NCBI GenBank assembly: GCA_946902985.2 | Contig: OX336393.1 | Span: 357,598,779 to 357,662,778 of the forward strand | Origin: Meconema thalassinum | Taxonomy: Eukaryota > Arthropoda > Insecta > Orthoptera > Tettigoniidae | DNA: 64,000 nt | Reading direction: 5' to 3' | In this document: positions 63,523 through 64,000 of the stretch, piece by piece | Layout of the letters: each line of letters begins with the position of its first letter | Numbering within the stretch: position 1 is the first letter of the stretch | Made by a program: the position numbers and the translations under genes | Notes under the pieces: generated by a model | The model's input: only the letters and a program-made list of their open reading frames with translations | Database searches by the model: none | What the model was told of the DNA's origin: nothing

Positions 63523-64000
63523 TAAAGTGTAAAATAATATAGTACGCCCTTCGTACATTACACTGGAGTTGAAGAAGGTTAAGTAAAATTGGCTGCTGTT
63601 TTGAATCTTGAGTCGTGGATGGCGCCCGTTATTACACACTACTCACCTAGGGGTCCTATCTTGGCTATTAGGAGGCAGTCCATTCCAAAACTGGCTAGGA
63701 TAAAAATTTGCGAGTTTGAGATATTAGTACCATTGGATTGTACCTTATTCATTGGCCGTTCCAAAACTACGTAGTCGTTTCAAAAGTCGCTATATGCAGT
63801 CATAATTTACGATTTAAAACAGGGTGTCATTCCAAAACATGCCATGTTTAGTAGACCTGTTAAACAAAAAAGTTTTTTGCTCTGAATGGAGTAAGCCAAT
63901 GAGAGAATTAGGCTGTAGGCCACATGCCGATAATAAGGTGATTCGATGGGAGGTCTTATGAGCGGTCGTACAACATGGCAGATTAATACTTATTGAAGTT
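63523..64000. other. Intergenic DNA, nothing recognised
   Basis: ATTCCAAAAC-like words recur at about 63684, 63759 and 63831 (spaced about 73 bp), which may be a short decayed repeat. No gene supported; the ORF at 63589-63774 shows no domain. Confidence 0.5.

Overview
This window looks like repeat-rich genomic DNA from a large-genome insect. I found no host protein-coding gene, rRNA gene or functional tRNA gene. Everything I can identify is a transposable element or a relic of one: insect-type tRNA-derived SINEs, a 5S-rRNA-derived SINE, LINE fragments of RTE-like and Jockey-like type, a Penelope-like element, Helitrons, a mariner relic, a hAT-type non-autonomous element and one almost intact Ty3/Gypsy element. 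Some SINE bodies (59890-60780) resemble sequences I associate with polyneopteran insects such as cockroaches, termites and stick insects. That placement is memory-based inference with low confidence.

Layout. 1-1037 is the 3' part of a Helitron. 1038-13771 is old intergenic DNA holding fold-back repeats, two copies of a 1.5-kb Helentron/HINE-like family (3897-5426 and 8905-10424), LINE relics (6490-6925 and 7427-8817) and SINEs. 13772-32417 is a head-to-tail array of three degenerate minus-strand Helitrons whose units abut exactly (5' TC end against 3' CTAG end). Nested in the array are a plus-strand Helitron carrying about sixteen 164-bp satellite repeats (17950-20730), an inverted dimer of a Penelope-like element (21915-22719), a 5'-truncated LINE with a 29-bp target duplication (27487-29245) and several SINEs. 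33079-35210 and 52643-54812 are two copies of another Helitron family, each with about eight 128-bp repeats. 35211-37587 holds LINE and SINE fragments.

The largest single element is a 14.9-kb Ty3/Gypsy retrotransposon at 37588-52472. It has unusually long, nearly identical LTRs of about 4.0 kb, a 4-bp target duplication (ATAG), a gag-protease ORF, a short middle ORF and a pol ORF ordered RT, RNase H, integrase. It is inserted in a LINE relic whose coding sequence resumes right after the second LTR. The pol frame is +1 relative to the preceding ORF, and the overlap ends in CUU UGA, the same slip codons as the bacterial RF2 frameshift site.

Right part. 54813-64000 holds microsatellites, further HINE-like relics, a 761-bp hAT-type element with an 8-bp target duplication, a 5S-derived SINE, a tRNA SINE, a decayed mariner transposase and a third 1.5-kb HINE-like copy. 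The recurring theme is rolling-circle elements that carry their own tandem-repeat arrays. In several cases a paralogous empty site inside the window lets the insertion point be read to the base.
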